Below, piece after piece: positions 25,598-34,726 of a DNA stretch of 64,000 nt. Positions within the stretch are counted from its first letter, which is position 1. Each line of letters opens with the position of its first letter. This DNA comes from Rubrivivax sp. Lineage in GTDB: Bacteria > Pseudomonadota > Gammaproteobacteria > Burkholderiales > Burkholderiaceae_C. The stretch lies in NCBI GenBank assembly GCA_016789865.1, contig JAEUPC010000173.1, positions 1-64,000 of the forward strand, given 5' to 3'. The notes beneath the pieces are model-generated. The model did not search any database. It was given only the letters and a program-made list of their open reading frames with translations, and was not told the DNA's origin. The position numbers and the translations under genes were made by a program.

Positions 25598-25637
25598 GCG
25601 GCCTGCGCCCGTCGGCCGGCCTCGGGTGCGGGAGCGC

Positions 25638-26462
25638 CTATTCCTTCGGCCGGAACGCGATGATCAACGTCGGCGGCACGCGGCCGCTGGTGTCTGGCGG
25701 CAGCTTGGCGGTCTTGTCGATGGCGCGCAGCACGGCGTCGTCCCACGCCGTGTTGCCGCTGCTCTTGACCAGCCTTCGCGAGAGGATGGCACCCCCGGCG
25801 GCGGTGCGCACCTCCACCTCGGTGGCGGCGTTGTTCGTGACCTCGCCGCTGAACACCGAGTTGCCGCGGATGAGCGCGGCCAGCCGCGCGATGTAGCTGG
25901 CCGAGGGCGCCGCGTCGCGCGGCGCGGTGCCGGCGGGCGAGTTGCCGGTACTGCCCGCGCCTTCCATGATGCGCCGCAACTGCTCCTGCCGGGCTCGATC
26001 GGCCACCGCCTCCTGTTGCTGGCGCCGCTGCTCGGCGGCCGCAGCGGCACGCTCCTTCTGTTCGCGCGCCTCGCGCTCGCGCCGCTCGCGCTGATCGCGC
26101 TCCAGGCGTTCACGTTCGGCCCGCTGGCGCGCGGCCTGCTCGGTGACGATGTCCGGCGGTTTCACCGCCGGGGCCGGCGGTGGTGGCACCGGTGGCGCCG
26201 GTGGCGCCGGGGCGGGCGTGGGTGCCGGGGCGGGCACCGGGGCCGGGGCGGGCGCGGGGGGTGCTGCGGCGACCTCGGGGACACTGGACCACAGCTCGGC
26301 TGCGGCCACGGTGGGCGACTGGGTCTGCCACTGCACCACGCCGGCCAGCGCCGCCAGCAGCACGGCGTGCGCTCCCAGCGACGCCGCGATGCCCGCGCTC
26401 GCGCCCCCGGCGGCGCGCGGCAGCAGGTCGTCCTGTCGTTCGGTGGCGGTGCTGCTGGCCAT
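25638..26462 (-). CDS. tolA: Cell envelope integrity protein TolA
   Basis: A 274-residue protein with a cytoplasmic N-terminus, one transmembrane helix at about 22-44, a Pro/Ala-rich stretch (about 65-105), a charged helical rod of Arg, Glu, Gln and Ala (110-170), and a C-terminal TonB/TolA-type domain from about 185. TolA spans the periplasm and links the TolQR motor to the outer membrane during constriction. It is short for the family because the rod is short. It lies downstream of tolQ and tolR on the minus strand; tolB and pal are not next to it and would have to lie elsewhere. Confidence 0.88.
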   Translation of the reverse strand: MASSTATERQDDLLPRAAGGASAGIAASLGAHAVLLAALAGVVQWQTQSPTVAAAELWSSVPEVAAAPPAPAPAPVPAPAPTPAPAPPAPPVPPPPAPAVKPPDIVTEQAARQRAERERLERDQRERREREAREQKERAAAAAEQRRQQQEAVADRARQEQLRRIMEGAGSTGNSPAGTAPRDAAPSASYIARLAALIRGNSVFSGEVTNNAATEVEVRTAAGGAILSRRLVKSSGNTAWDDAVLRAIDKTAKLPPDTSGRVPPTLIIAFRPKE

Positions 26463-26489
26463 CGGGCTGTCTGATCGCCGCCGCGGCTT

Positions 26490-26921
<432 letters not shown>

Positions 26922-26954
26922 GGTCAGCGCCGCCCGGCCGCCCGAAGGCGCTGA

Positions 26955-26991
26955 CGGCCCCCTGGGGCACGAAGTGGCCCCTGCGGGGCCG
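26955..26991. repeat. GC-rich hairpin between tolQ and tolR
   Basis: CGGCCCC and GGGGCCG form the base of a hairpin whose tip is CAC-GAA-GTG, in the 108-bp gap between tolQ and tolR. It may set the relative expression of the two subunits by 3'-end protection or partial termination. Confidence 0.45.
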
Positions 26992-27029
26992 TTGGGGCAG
27001 CGACCGCTGTGAGCGTGGGGGCGGCCATG

Positions 27030-27758
27030 TCAGCGTGCCCCCGGGGCCTGCGTGGTGTGGATCTGCGTCGTCGCCGACACGCCCGCGCTGCCGCCGCCGG
27101 CATTGCGCTGCAGGATGTTGGTGAACTCCTCGATGAAGGTCTCCAGCTGGATGGCGATGCGGTCGATGTCGCGCGCCAGCCGGTTGTAGGCCACCACCGC
27201 CGGAATGGCGGCGAACAGGCCGATGGCGGTGGCGACGAGTGCCTCGGCGATGGCCGGCGCCACGCTGGACAGCGTCACCTGCTGCAGCGTGCCGAAGGTG
27301 GTGAAGGCATGCATGATCCCCCACACCGTGCCGAACAGGCCGACATACGGGCTGACCGAGCCGACCGAGGCGAGGAAGCTCAGGTTGCTCTCGACCACGT
27401 CGATCTCGCGCTGGTAGCTGGCGCGCATCGCGCGGCGCGCACCGTCCAGTTGCGCGCCGGCATCGAGCCGGCGTTCGCGCAGCTTGAGGAACTCGCGCAT
27501 GCCGCTGGCGAAGATGCGCTCCATCGGGGCGGTGCTCGGTTTGCTGCCGATGGCCTGGTTCATCTCGGTCAGGCTGCGGCCGGACCAGAACTCGCGCTCG
27601 AAGCCTTCGTTGCCGCCGCGCACGCGCCGCAGGCCGAAGAGCTTGGCGAAGATCACCGCCCAGCTGACGACCGAGACGACGGCCAGGCCGGCGATCACGA
27701 CCTGCACGACGGGGCTGGCCTGCAGCACCAGCGCGGTGATGGAGAGATTCTGGCTCAT
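27030..27758 (-). CDS. tolQ: Tol-Pal motor protein TolQ (MotA/ExbB family)
   Basis: A 242-residue inner-membrane protein with three hydrophobic helices: one near residue 20-40, and two around 135-200. The last two contain GLFGTVWGIMHAF and ALVATAIGLFAAIPAVVAYN, the proton-path signatures. The start is 14 bp after the ybgC stop on the minus strand. It works with TolR and TolA in envelope constriction. Confidence 0.93.
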   Translation of the reverse strand: MSQNLSITALVLQASPVVQVVIAGLAVVSVVSWAVIFAKLFGLRRVRGGNEGFEREFWSGRSLTEMNQAIGSKPSTAPMERIFASGMREFLKLRERRLDAGAQLDGARRAMRASYQREIDVVESNLSFLASVGSVSPYVGLFGTVWGIMHAFTTFGTLQQVTLSSVAPAIAEALVATAIGLFAAIPAVVAYNRLARDIDRIAIQLETFIEEFTNILQRNAGGGSAGVSATTQIHTTQAPGAR

Positions 27759-27771
27759 CGTTCTTGTGGCG

Positions 27772-28254
27772 TTAGAGAAGTTCCAGCACTTCGGCAGGGA
27801 TGCGGCAGGGCTTCAGCGTGGCGGCCTCGACGCAGCCGATGCGCACCTCGCCGTCGGCCAGCAGCGTGTCGCCGCGCCACGCCTGCTGGGCCAGCTGCAG
27901 GCTGGCGCGGCCGGTGTGCTGCACGGCCACGGTGACTTCCAGCGCGTCGTCCAGCCGGGCGGGGGCGCGGTAGTGCGTGCCGGTGTGCGTGACGACGAAG
28001 ATCGCGCCGGTGCGCTCGCGCATCGCCTGCTGGTGCACGCCGAGGGCGCGCAGCCACTCGGTGCGCGCGCGTTCGAAGAACTTGAGGTAGTTGGCGTAGA
28101 AGACGATGCCGCCGGCGTCGGTGTCTTCCCAGTACACACGCAGCGGCAGGCGGTACACGACCGGTGCCGGGGCAGCGGCGTCGTGACCGGCCAGCGCCGG
28201 GGCGCGCGGCAGGGCGGAGGGCTTCGGCCGCAGGGCGGCCGGGGAGCTTTGCAT
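27772..28254 (-). CDS. ybgC: Tol-Pal-associated acyl-CoA thioesterase YbgC
   Basis: A 160-residue hot-dog-fold thioesterase. RVYWEDTDAGGIVFYANYLKF carries the catalytic Asp, and ERARTEWLRALG follows. Standing directly before tolQ is the standard position. The N-terminal 30 residues are extra, Pro/Ala-rich and weakly conserved, so a later start is possible. The family hydrolyses short to long acyl-CoAs, and its link to Tol-Pal is positional. Confidence 0.9.
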   Translation of the reverse strand: MQSSPAALRPKPSALPRAPALAGHDAAAPAPVVYRLPLRVYWEDTDAGGIVFYANYLKFFERARTEWLRALGVHQQAMRERTGAIFVVTHTGTHYRAPARLDDALEVTVAVQHTGRASLQLAQQAWRGDTLLADGEVRIGCVEAATLKPCRIPAEVLELL

Positions 28255-28300
28255 GAGCGCCGGGATGATAGCGGCGGGTGTTCGGGCGCCCCGCGCGGCG

Positions 28301-28355
28301 CACCGGAAGACCGGTGTCAGGGTGTCAGCGGGTCAGGCCGTCAGGCCGTCAGGGC
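28301..28355. repeat. Five 8-bp tandem GTCAG units plus hairpin at the TssQ-like gene end
   Basis: GTCAG recurs at exactly 8-bp steps (28316, 28324, 28332, 28340, 28348). The last unit contains the stop codon of the lipoprotein gene. A CACCGG-AAGA-CCGGTG hairpin (28301-28316) sits on the downstream side and could terminate transcription of the kinase-lipoprotein operon. Confidence 0.75.
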
Positions 28356-28888
28356 GCCAGCGTGCGTCGGTACACCGGCCCCCACACCGGGTGGCCCGAT
28401 TCGGAGCGGCTGAGCTGGAAGGCGGGGTCGGCGGCGCGTGCCGCGGCGAACTGCGCCGCGCAGTCGGCCAGCCTCTCGGTGGTGCAAGTGATGAAGGCCA
28501 GCAGCTTGTGTGCGCTGGCGCGGTCGCGGGCGTCGGCCAGGCCGGCGGCCAGCGCCTTGCGCAGTTGCGCCTCGGCTTGCGCGTACTGCGCGTCGTCGTA
28601 CAGGCGGATGCCGTCGACCAGCGCGCGTTCGGCCGGGCGCTGCATGAGCTCGGCCAGCGAGGGAGGTACCAGCGTGGCGGCCGAAGTCGGCGCGTTCGAA
28701 GGGCTCGCGCAACCGGCCAGCACCACGCCAGCCAGTGCCGCGATCGACGAGATGCGTCCCGCCGAACGGCCGAGGGCCTGGCGACCTGCATGGCGCCCGC
28801 CGCTGGTGCCCGCCGCGCCCGATGACCGCAGCGGGCGCGGCCCGGTGGCGGCCGGCTCAGGGGTGACGGGCGGTTCGGTTCGCGGCAT
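28349..28888 (-). CDS. TssQ-like, T6SS-associated lipoprotein
   Basis: A 179-residue lipoprotein with a lipobox (VVLAGC, Cys at about 60) after an unusually long N-terminal region. A TPR-like segment follows (YDDAQYAQAEAQLRKAL, FAAARAADPAF). The C-terminal ESGHPVWGPVYRR is what I recall from TssQ-family proteins annotated with type VI secretion in Burkholderiales. It starts just inside the end of the kinase operon; an in-frame GTG at 28897 would overlap the kinase stop. No secretion genes are in the window, so a link to T6SS rests on family resemblance only. A start nearer the lipobox is possible. Confidence 0.6.
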   Translation of the reverse strand: MPRTEPPVTPEPAATGPRPLRSSGAAGTSGGRHAGRQALGRSAGRISSIAALAGVVLAGCASPSNAPTSAATLVPPSLAELMQRPAERALVDGIRLYDDAQYAQAEAQLRKALAAGLADARDRASAHKLLAFITCTTERLADCAAQFAAARAADPAFQLSRSESGHPVWGPVYRRTLAP

Positions 28889-28897
28889 GCGGGTCAC

Positions 28898-31060
28898 TCA
28901 CTGCCCGAAGCGGTGCCGCACCCACGCCGGCTTGTCGGCTTGCACCTGGACGGTCACGGTGATGGGCGGGAAGTCGGCGTTGCGCACCGTGATGACCTGG
29001 TTGCCCACCGGCAGCGTGAGCTGGGTGAGCGGGGGGGCAGTGCCCGCCGGCTGGCCGTTGACCTCCACCTGCCCCCAAGGGCTGATGGCCAGCTGCAGCG
29101 TGCCCGTGCCGCTGGTGGCCGTTGGTCCGGGGGCCGCGTTGGCCGAGCCGGCACCACCTTGGGCGGCGGCGCGCCGGGCCTGCGTGTCGCGGGACGCGCC
29201 CGCACCGGCGGCCGGGTTGCGCGCCCCGGCCGCGGCGGCGCGCGGGGCGGCCGGGCGCGGCTCGGCGGGGCCGGTGGCGGTGGCGGTGGCACCCGTGGCG
29301 GGCGCCCGGGTGCCGGGCGTTGGTGCCGGGCCGACGTCTGACCCTGTGATGCCCGCTGGCGCCGAGCCCGTGGCGCCGGGCGCGCCGGAGGCGCCGGTCG
29401 CGTTGGCCCCAGGCGAGCCGGTCCCGGCGATGGCCGCTGCCGTTGCGGAGGGCGTGGCCCCCACGACGGGCACGCCGCCGCTGAGCACGATGTCGCCCTC
29501 GTGGGCTGCGGCCCCGGGCGCGTGGCCCGCCGCGGGAGTGGTGGACGCGTCGCGGCCCGACGAGAGGCCCGCCACGGCGGCGCCCGACCCGGAGGGCGCT
29601 GCGCGCGCCGCCGCGGCTTCCGAGGCGCCGGACGGCGGCCCGGCGCGCATCACGACCGCCAGGCCGGCCGCTGCGATGGCCAGCAGGGCCGCCGAGGCGC
29701 CGGCCACCGCCCAGGGCCAGCGGCGCGCGGCCGGGCGCTGGGTGGCCTTCTTGAGCCGGCGCGCCTCGGCGCGCTCTTCCTTCGACGGGGCGGCCGCCCG
29801 GGGCTGGTCGAACCAGGTGCGGATGTCGGCGGCCATCTCGCTGGCCGTGGCATAGCGCGCCTCGGCGTCGCGGGCCATGGCGCGCGCGGCGATGGCCGAC
29901 AGGGCCTCGGGCACGCCGGAGCGGATGAGGTGTGCGGGGGCCGGGTGGTTGGTGAGCACCGCGGTGGTGATCTGCTCTACCGAATCGCCGCCAAACGCGC
30001 GCCGGCCCGACAGCAGCTCGTAGAACACCACGCCCAGCGAGTAGATATCGGTGCGCGCATCGACCTCCTTGCCCAGCAGCTGCTCGGGCGCCAGGTAGTG
30101 CGGCGAGCCGGCCACCGTGCCCTGCAGCGCCGCCGGCACGGCGCGGCCGTGGGCGACCCGCGCGATGCCGAAGTCGAGCACCTTGGGTTTGTCGCTGCCG
30201 GTGATGAAGATGTTGCCCGGCTTGATGTCGCAATGCACGACGCCGCGGGCGTGCGCGTAGGCCAGGGCGTCGGCCACGCGCCGCACCAGTTGTGCAGCCA
30301 CCGCCGGCCCCGGGCGCCAGCCCTCCTGCAGGCGCTGGCGCAGGTCCTTGCCCTGCAGCCGCTCCATGGCCAGGTAGACGCCTTGCGGCGACAGGCCGGC
30401 ATCGTGCACGGTGACGATGTGCGGGTGCGACAGCCCGGCCACGGCGCGCGCCTCGTTGAGGAACAGCCGGTCCAGCGCGCTGCGTGTGCGCGGGTCGGAC
30501 TCGAACTGCAGCGTCTTGATGGCCACCGTGCGCCCCAGCAGCGGGTCCCAGGCCTCGTGCACCTGACCGAGGCCGCCCAGGCCGAGCGCGCGCTTCAGGG
30601 CATAACGGCCGACCTGCGCGATGGTCGGCTGGTCGGCCATCGGCAGCGATTCGTCATCGGCGGCCGGTTCGGGCGCCGGCTTGGGGGTCGGGCCACCGAG
30701 GAAGGGCGGCAGCTCGGCCGCCGGATGCGGCTCGAACGGGCCGGCCGGGGCGGCGTCGATCTCCGGCGGAACCGAGTCGTCCACCGCCGGCAGCGGGGGC
30801 ATTGCCACTGCAGAAGGCCGGGGCCGCGAGGGCGGGGTGCGCGGTGGTTCGGGCAGGTCCGGCGGCAGCGAATCGAATGTCAGCGAATCCGGGGGCAGCG
30901 AATCGGGCGGCTGCGAATCCGGTGGCAGCGAGTCGGGCGAGTCCGACGCCGGCAGCGGCACGGCCGCCTCCACCCCCGGTGGCAGCGAAGCCACGGTGGC
31001 GGCGAACTCGGAGTCCGCCCCCTCCTTGCGAGGCAGGCGCTTGAACAGGGTGAGTGCCAC
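28898..31060 (-). CDS. Ser/Thr protein kinase with transmembrane helix and PEGA-like C-terminus
   Basis: A 720-residue Hanks-type kinase. An acidic, Pro-rich N-terminal region (1-150) with repeated PPDSL units precedes the kinase domain (about 150-420). Key elements are GLGGLGQVHEAWD, VAIKTL (Lys about 180), HCDIKPGNIF, LDFGIARV and YLAPEQLLG. One transmembrane helix lies near 447-470, followed by a long Ala/Pro/Gly linker and a PEGA-like beta domain (about 650-715, GQVEVNGQPAGTAPP). The start is a GTG (VALTLFKRL). With the lipoprotein downstream it resembles PpkA-type kinases tied to type VI secretion, but that is inference. Confidence 0.85.
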   Translation of the reverse strand: MALTLFKRLPRKEGADSEFAATVASLPPGVEAAVPLPASDSPDSLPPDSQPPDSLPPDSLTFDSLPPDLPEPPRTPPSRPRPSAVAMPPLPAVDDSVPPEIDAAPAGPFEPHPAAELPPFLGGPTPKPAPEPAADDESLPMADQPTIAQVGRYALKRALGLGGLGQVHEAWDPLLGRTVAIKTLQFESDPRTRSALDRLFLNEARAVAGLSHPHIVTVHDAGLSPQGVYLAMERLQGKDLRQRLQEGWRPGPAVAAQLVRRVADALAYAHARGVVHCDIKPGNIFITGSDKPKVLDFGIARVAHGRAVPAALQGTVAGSPHYLAPEQLLGKEVDARTDIYSLGVVFYELLSGRRAFGGDSVEQITTAVLTNHPAPAHLIRSGVPEALSAIAARAMARDAEARYATASEMAADIRTWFDQPRAAAPSKEERAEARRLKKATQRPAARRWPWAVAGASAALLAIAAAGLAVVMRAGPPSGASEAAAARAAPSGSGAAVAGLSSGRDASTTPAAGHAPGAAAHEGDIVLSGGVPVVGATPSATAAAIAGTGSPGANATGASGAPGATGSAPAGITGSDVGPAPTPGTRAPATGATATATGPAEPRPAAPRAAAAGARNPAAGAGASRDTQARRAAAQGGAGSANAAPGPTATSGTGTLQLAISPWGQVEVNGQPAGTAPPLTQLTLPVGNQVITVRNADFPPITVTVQVQADKPAWVRHRFGQ
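30861..30950 (-). repeat. 15-bp tandem repeats coding for PPDSL-type units
   Basis: Six consecutive 15-bp units (30861, 30876, 30891, 30906, 30921, 30936) of the type GGCGGCAGCGAATCG lie in frame within the kinase N-terminal linker. They encode repeating Pro-Pro-Asp-Ser-Leu-like residues. The last unit is degenerate. Copy-number change would lengthen the linker without a frameshift. Confidence 0.85.
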
Positions 31061-31071
31061 GGGCGGGCAGC

Positions 31072-32313
31072 TTACGACGTCGGGGCGCGGGCCGGCGCCG
31101 AAAAACGCGGGATTGAACTGCCAAGTTCGCGCGCCAGCCGGTCCACGGCCGTGCGCAGCTCGTCCATCGAGCCGGCGTACGACAGGCGCAGGTAGCGCTC
31201 GGCGGCGGCCGGCCCGAAGTCGCGGCCCGGGGTCAGCGCGACATGGGCCTGGCGCGTCATGCGGCGGCAGAAGTCCCAGCTGCTGGGGTCGTGGGCGCTG
31301 CAGTCGGCCCAGGCGTAGAAGGCGCCGTCGGGTACCACGGGCACGCGCAGCCCGAGCGAGTCCAGCGCCGGCACGATGAAGTCGCGCCGGCGCTGCAGCT
31401 CGCCGCGGCGCTGCTCGCACTGGGCCAGCGCCGCGGGCTCGAAGCAGGCCAGCGCCGCCTCCTGCGCCAGCGTGCTGGGGCAGATGTACAGGTTCTGCGC
31501 CAGCCGCTCCACCGCCGGCACCAGCGCCTGGGGCAGCACCAGCCAGCCCAGCCGCCAGCCGGTCATGCTGAAGTACTTGGAGAAGCTGTTGATCGAGAGG
31601 AGGTGCTCGCCGGCGGGGTCGTGCGCAAGCGCGCTGGCGCCGAACCGCGCGTCGTAGCTCAGGCCGAGGTAGATCTCGTCGACCAGCGTCACGCCGCCGC
31701 GGCGGCGGACCTCCTCGACGATGGCGCCCATCACTTGCGGTGCGATGCTGGTGCCGGTGGGGTTGCCGGGCGAGGCGAGCAGCACGCCGCGGGTGGCCGG
31801 GCTCCAGTGGCGCGCCACGTCCTCGGCGCTGAGCTGGAAGCGCTGCGCAGGCCCGGCCGGGATGAGCCGCGCCGTCGCGTCGGCCGCAGCGACGAAGTGG
31901 CGGTTGCACGGGTAGCTGGGGTCGGGCAGCAGCACCTCGTCGCCGGCCTGGAACAGCGCCAGGCAAGCCAGTTGCAGGCCCGCCGAGGCGCCGGCCGTGA
32001 CGACGATGCGCTCTGGAGCAACGGCAAGGCCGAAGCGTGTGCCGTACCAGCGCGCAATGGCCTGCCGCAGCGGCGCGATTCCGGTGGCCTGCGTGTACGG
32101 CAGCGTGCGGCCGGCCACCACGCGGGCGGCGGCGGCGAGCGCCGCGTCGGGGGCGCCGAAGTCGGGCTCGCCGATGTTCAGGAAGACCATCGGCTGGCCG
32201 CCGCGCGCCGGGTCGCACTCTGCGCTGGCGGCGATGGCGAAGGCCTCCTTGGCCAGCTCCATCACGTAGAAGGGCTCGATGCGATCGACGCGGGCGGCAG
32301 TGCGCAAGGTCAT
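31072..32313 (-). CDS. Pyridoxal phosphate-dependent aminotransferase, class I/II
   Basis: A 413-residue fold type I enzyme. VTAGASAGLQLA, SPGNPTGTSIAP, TLVDEIYLGLSYD and SINSFSKYFSMTGWRLGW (pyridoxal Lys near 243) are all present, as is the closing RLSYAGS with substrate-carboxylate Arg. It transfers amino groups between an amino acid and a 2-oxo acid; specificity is not evident. In Burkholderiales an aminotransferase often follows nusB, as here, 86 bp downstream. Its end is 11 bp from the kinase GTG, so read-through into the kinase is likely. Confidence 0.9.
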   Translation of the reverse strand: MTLRTAARVDRIEPFYVMELAKEAFAIAASAECDPARGGQPMVFLNIGEPDFGAPDAALAAAARVVAGRTLPYTQATGIAPLRQAIARWYGTRFGLAVAPERIVVTAGASAGLQLACLALFQAGDEVLLPDPSYPCNRHFVAAADATARLIPAGPAQRFQLSAEDVARHWSPATRGVLLASPGNPTGTSIAPQVMGAIVEEVRRRGGVTLVDEIYLGLSYDARFGASALAHDPAGEHLLSINSFSKYFSMTGWRLGWLVLPQALVPAVERLAQNLYICPSTLAQEAALACFEPAALAQCEQRRGELQRRRDFIVPALDSLGLRVPVVPDGAFYAWADCSAHDPSSWDFCRRMTRQAHVALTPGRDFGPAAAERYLRLSYAGSMDELRTAVDRLARELGSSIPRFSAPARAPTS

Positions 32314-32399
32314 CGGGAGGAACTCGGGGCGGCGACGACCTTGGCGCGGGGCGGTCGGCGGGGTGGCTCGCGGGCAGCTGTCGGGAGGCTGGCGGGCCG

Positions 32400-32948
32400 C
32401 TAGCGGCCCGCCGGGGCGCGCCGGCGCGCGGCCACCTCGGCCGCACGCAGATCGGCAGCGGTCTTGTCGAGCACGCCGTTGACGTACTTGTGGCCGTCGG
32501 TGCCGCCGAAGGCCTTGGCCAGCTCGACCGCCTCGTTGATGACGACGCGGTACGGCACGTCCAGGCAATGGGTGAGCTCGTAGGCGCCGATCAGCAGCAC
32601 CGCATGCTCCACCGGCGACAGTTGCGCGGTCGGGCGGTCGACGTGGCGCGCGATGGCCGCGTCGAGTGCGGCCGCTTCGGCGATGCCGCCGTGTACCAGC
32701 GCGTCGAGGTGGGCGCGGTCGGCACGTTCGAAGTCCTGCTGTTCGCGCAGCGTGGCCAGCACGTCCTCGGCGCCGTGGCCGGCGAGCAGCCACTGGTACA
32801 GCCCCTGCACGGCGAACTCACGCGCACGGCGTCGCGGGTTGCGGCCGCTGGGGGGGCGCGCCGGCCGGGGGGGTGGGGCACTCTCGGGCCCGGCGCGGGC
32901 ATCACCTTCCTCGCAGGGCGCCGCCGTGGCGGCCACCTTGCCGGTCAC
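32400..32948 (-). CDS. nusB: Transcription antitermination factor NusB
   Basis: A 182-residue protein with an extra Pro/Arg-rich N-terminal tail of about 45 residues before the all-helical NusB domain ([17 protein letters not shown]). [17 protein letters not shown] and [17 protein letters not shown] are family segments. It starts at a GTG overlapping the ribH stop (GTGA). With NusE it binds boxA RNA during rRNA transcription. Confidence 0.9.
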   Translation of the reverse strand: MTGKVAATAAPCEEGDARAGPESAPPPRPARPPSGRNPRRRAREFAVQGLYQWLLAGHGAEDVLATLREQQDFERADRAHLDALVHGGIAEAAALDAAIARHVDRPTAQLSPVEHAVLLIGAYELTHCLDVPYRVVINEAVELAKAFGGTDGHKYVNGVLDKTAADLRAAEVAARRRAPAGR

Positions 32949-33409
32949 GACAGCTCTTCCAGGAGGTTGGCCATCTCCACTGCCACGCGCGCGGCGTCGC
33001 GCCCCTTCTCCTCGGCGCGCGCCCAGGCCTGGGCCTCGGTTTCGCAGGTGAGGATGGCGTTGGCCACCGGCACGCCATGGTCCAGTGCGACGCGCGCGAC
33101 GCCGGCGCTGCTCTCGTTGGCGACGAGTTCGAAGTGATACGTCTCGCCGCGGATCACGCAGCCGATGGCGATGAGCGCGTCGTAGTCGCCCGAGTCGGCC
33201 ATGACCTTGAGCGCCACCGGGATCTCCAGCGCCCCGGGCACGGTGACGTGGCGGATGTCGCCCTCTTCGACCTCGAGGCGGTCGAGTTCGGACAGGCAGG
33301 CCTTGACGCTGGCGGCAGTGAGCGCTTCGTTGAAGCGGGCGCGCACGATGCCGATGCTCAGGCCGGCACCGTCGAGCTCGCCGTTTGTGCCTTTGTCGGC
33401 GCCTTGCAT
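32945..33409 (-). CDS. ribH: 6,7-dimethyl-8-ribityllumazine synthase
   Basis: A 154-residue lumazine synthase. [40 protein letters not shown] and [14 protein letters not shown] cover the substrate-binding loops and the conserved active-site His. It condenses the ribityl-pyrimidine with dihydroxybutanone phosphate, the penultimate riboflavin step. Its stop codon is shared with the nusB start. The ribB gene lies 45 bp upstream. Confidence 0.95.
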   Translation of the reverse strand: MQGADKGTNGELDGAGLSIGIVRARFNEALTAASVKACLSELDRLEVEEGDIRHVTVPGALEIPVALKVMADSGDYDALIAIGCVIRGETYHFELVANESSAGVARVALDHGVPVANAILTCETEAQAWARAEEKGRDAARVAVEMANLLEELS

Positions 33410-33454
33410 CGCAATTCCTTCGCAGTCTTGGGTGTCGCTGGCGCGCTTGCCGCG

Positions 33455-34558
33455 TCAGGCGGCGGCCCGGTAACCCGTGATCTCGAGCCCGTAGCCGGCC
33501 ATGCTGGGCATGCGCCGCGGGCTGCCCAGCAGCTGCATGCGGCGCACGCCGAGGTCGCGCAGCACCTGCGCACCGATGCCGTAGACGCGCAGGTCCTGCG
33601 GCTGCGGCCGGCTGCCGGCGTTGCGCGACCGCTCGGCCGCGGGCAGCAGCTGCTGCCACAGCGCGGCGGCTTCGTGCCCGCAGTTGAGCAGCACGGCCAC
33701 ACCGCGCGTGCCTTCGCGCAGCGTGGCCAGCGCCTTGGGCAGCGGCCAGGTGTGGCCGGGGCTCGACGCATCGAGCAGGTCCAGTGCGGTGAACGGTTCG
33801 TGCACGCGCACGGGCACCTCGTCGTCGGCACCCCAGCGGCCATGCGTGAGAGCGATGTGCACGCCACCGCCCTTGTCGCGGTAGATGCGCCCGGCGAAGC
33901 TGCCGTGCGGGGTGTCGAAACGGCGCTCGCCGACGCACTCGATCAGCGTCTCGTGGCGCAGGCGGTGGCCGATGAGGTCGGCGATGGTGCCGATCTTCAG
34001 GCCGTGCTCGCGCGCGAAGACCTCGAGGTCGGGCAGGCGCGCCATCGTGCCGTCGTCCTTCATGATCTCGCAGATCACGGCCGCGGGCGTGAGGCCGGCC
34101 AGTGCCGCGAGGTCGCAGCCGGCCTCGGTGTGGCCGGCGCGCATCAGCACACCGCCGTCCTGGGCCTGCAGCGGAAAGACGTGGCCGGGTTGCACCAGGT
34201 CGCTGGGCCGGGCGTCGCGTGCCACGGCCGCCTGCACGGTGCGCGCGCGGTCGGCCGCGCTGATGCCGGTGGTGACGCCGCTGGCCGCCTCGATCGACAC
34301 GGTGAACGCGGTGCCATGCTGGGTGCCGTTGCGCGCCGCCATCGGCGGCAGCTGCAGCCGCTCGCAGCGCTCGCGTGTCAGCGTCAGGCAGATCAGGCCG
34401 CGCGCATGCCGGGCCATGAAGTTGATCGCCTCGGGCGAGACATGCTCGGCGGCCAGCACGACATCACCTTCGTTCTCGCGGTCTTCCTCGTCGACAAGGA
34501 CGACCATGCGGCCGGCGGCGATCTCGGCCACCAACTCGGGAACGGGAGCGATCGGCAT
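33455..34558 (-). CDS. ribB: 3,4-dihydroxy-2-butanone 4-phosphate synthase with degenerate GTP cyclohydrolase II-like domain (RibBX type)
   Basis: A 367-residue protein. Residues 1-205 are a complete DHBP synthase: [16 protein letters not shown], the acidic metal loop, and [12 protein letters not shown]. Residues 210-367 look like RibA, but the zinc site is gone: where RibA has a C-x10-C-x-C pattern after VRVH, this protein reads [17 protein letters not shown] with no Cys. The domain is therefore predicted inactive as GTP cyclohydrolase, as in RibBX proteins, so a separate RibA would be needed elsewhere. The start at 34558 fits the DHBP synthase N-terminus. No FMN riboswitch is visible upstream. 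Confidence 0.88.
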   Translation of the reverse strand: MPIAPVPELVAEIAAGRMVVLVDEEDRENEGDVVLAAEHVSPEAINFMARHARGLICLTLTRERCERLQLPPMAARNGTQHGTAFTVSIEAASGVTTGISAADRARTVQAAVARDARPSDLVQPGHVFPLQAQDGGVLMRAGHTEAGCDLAALAGLTPAAVICEIMKDDGTMARLPDLEVFAREHGLKIGTIADLIGHRLRHETLIECVGERRFDTPHGSFAGRIYRDKGGGVHIALTHGRWGADDEVPVRVHEPFTALDLLDASSPGHTWPLPKALATLREGTRGVAVLLNCGHEAAALWQQLLPAAERSRNAGSRPQPQDLRVYGIGAQVLRDLGVRRMQLLGSPRRMPSMAGYGLEITGYRAAA

Positions 34559-34726
34559 GCCTGGGATTGTAGGTGGCGGGCTGCGTGCGCCTCTGGGAGA
34601 GGCGCGCCGCGAGACCGTGCTTGGGGTGTCGGGGGCTGCGGCGATCGAAACGGCCGCGCTTGGGGCCACTTGCGGCCCCTGACTGGCACCATACGGCCCC
34701 TTGCTGCGTTGCCCGAGCCAGCGCGG

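Noticed and set aside
28301..28355. CRISPR array
   Set aside because: Units are 8 bp without spacers and there are no cas genes.
29501..31195. Long plus-strand open frame opposite the Ser/Thr kinase
   Set aside because: Composition is that of an antisense shadow, and the minus strand has clear kinase motifs.
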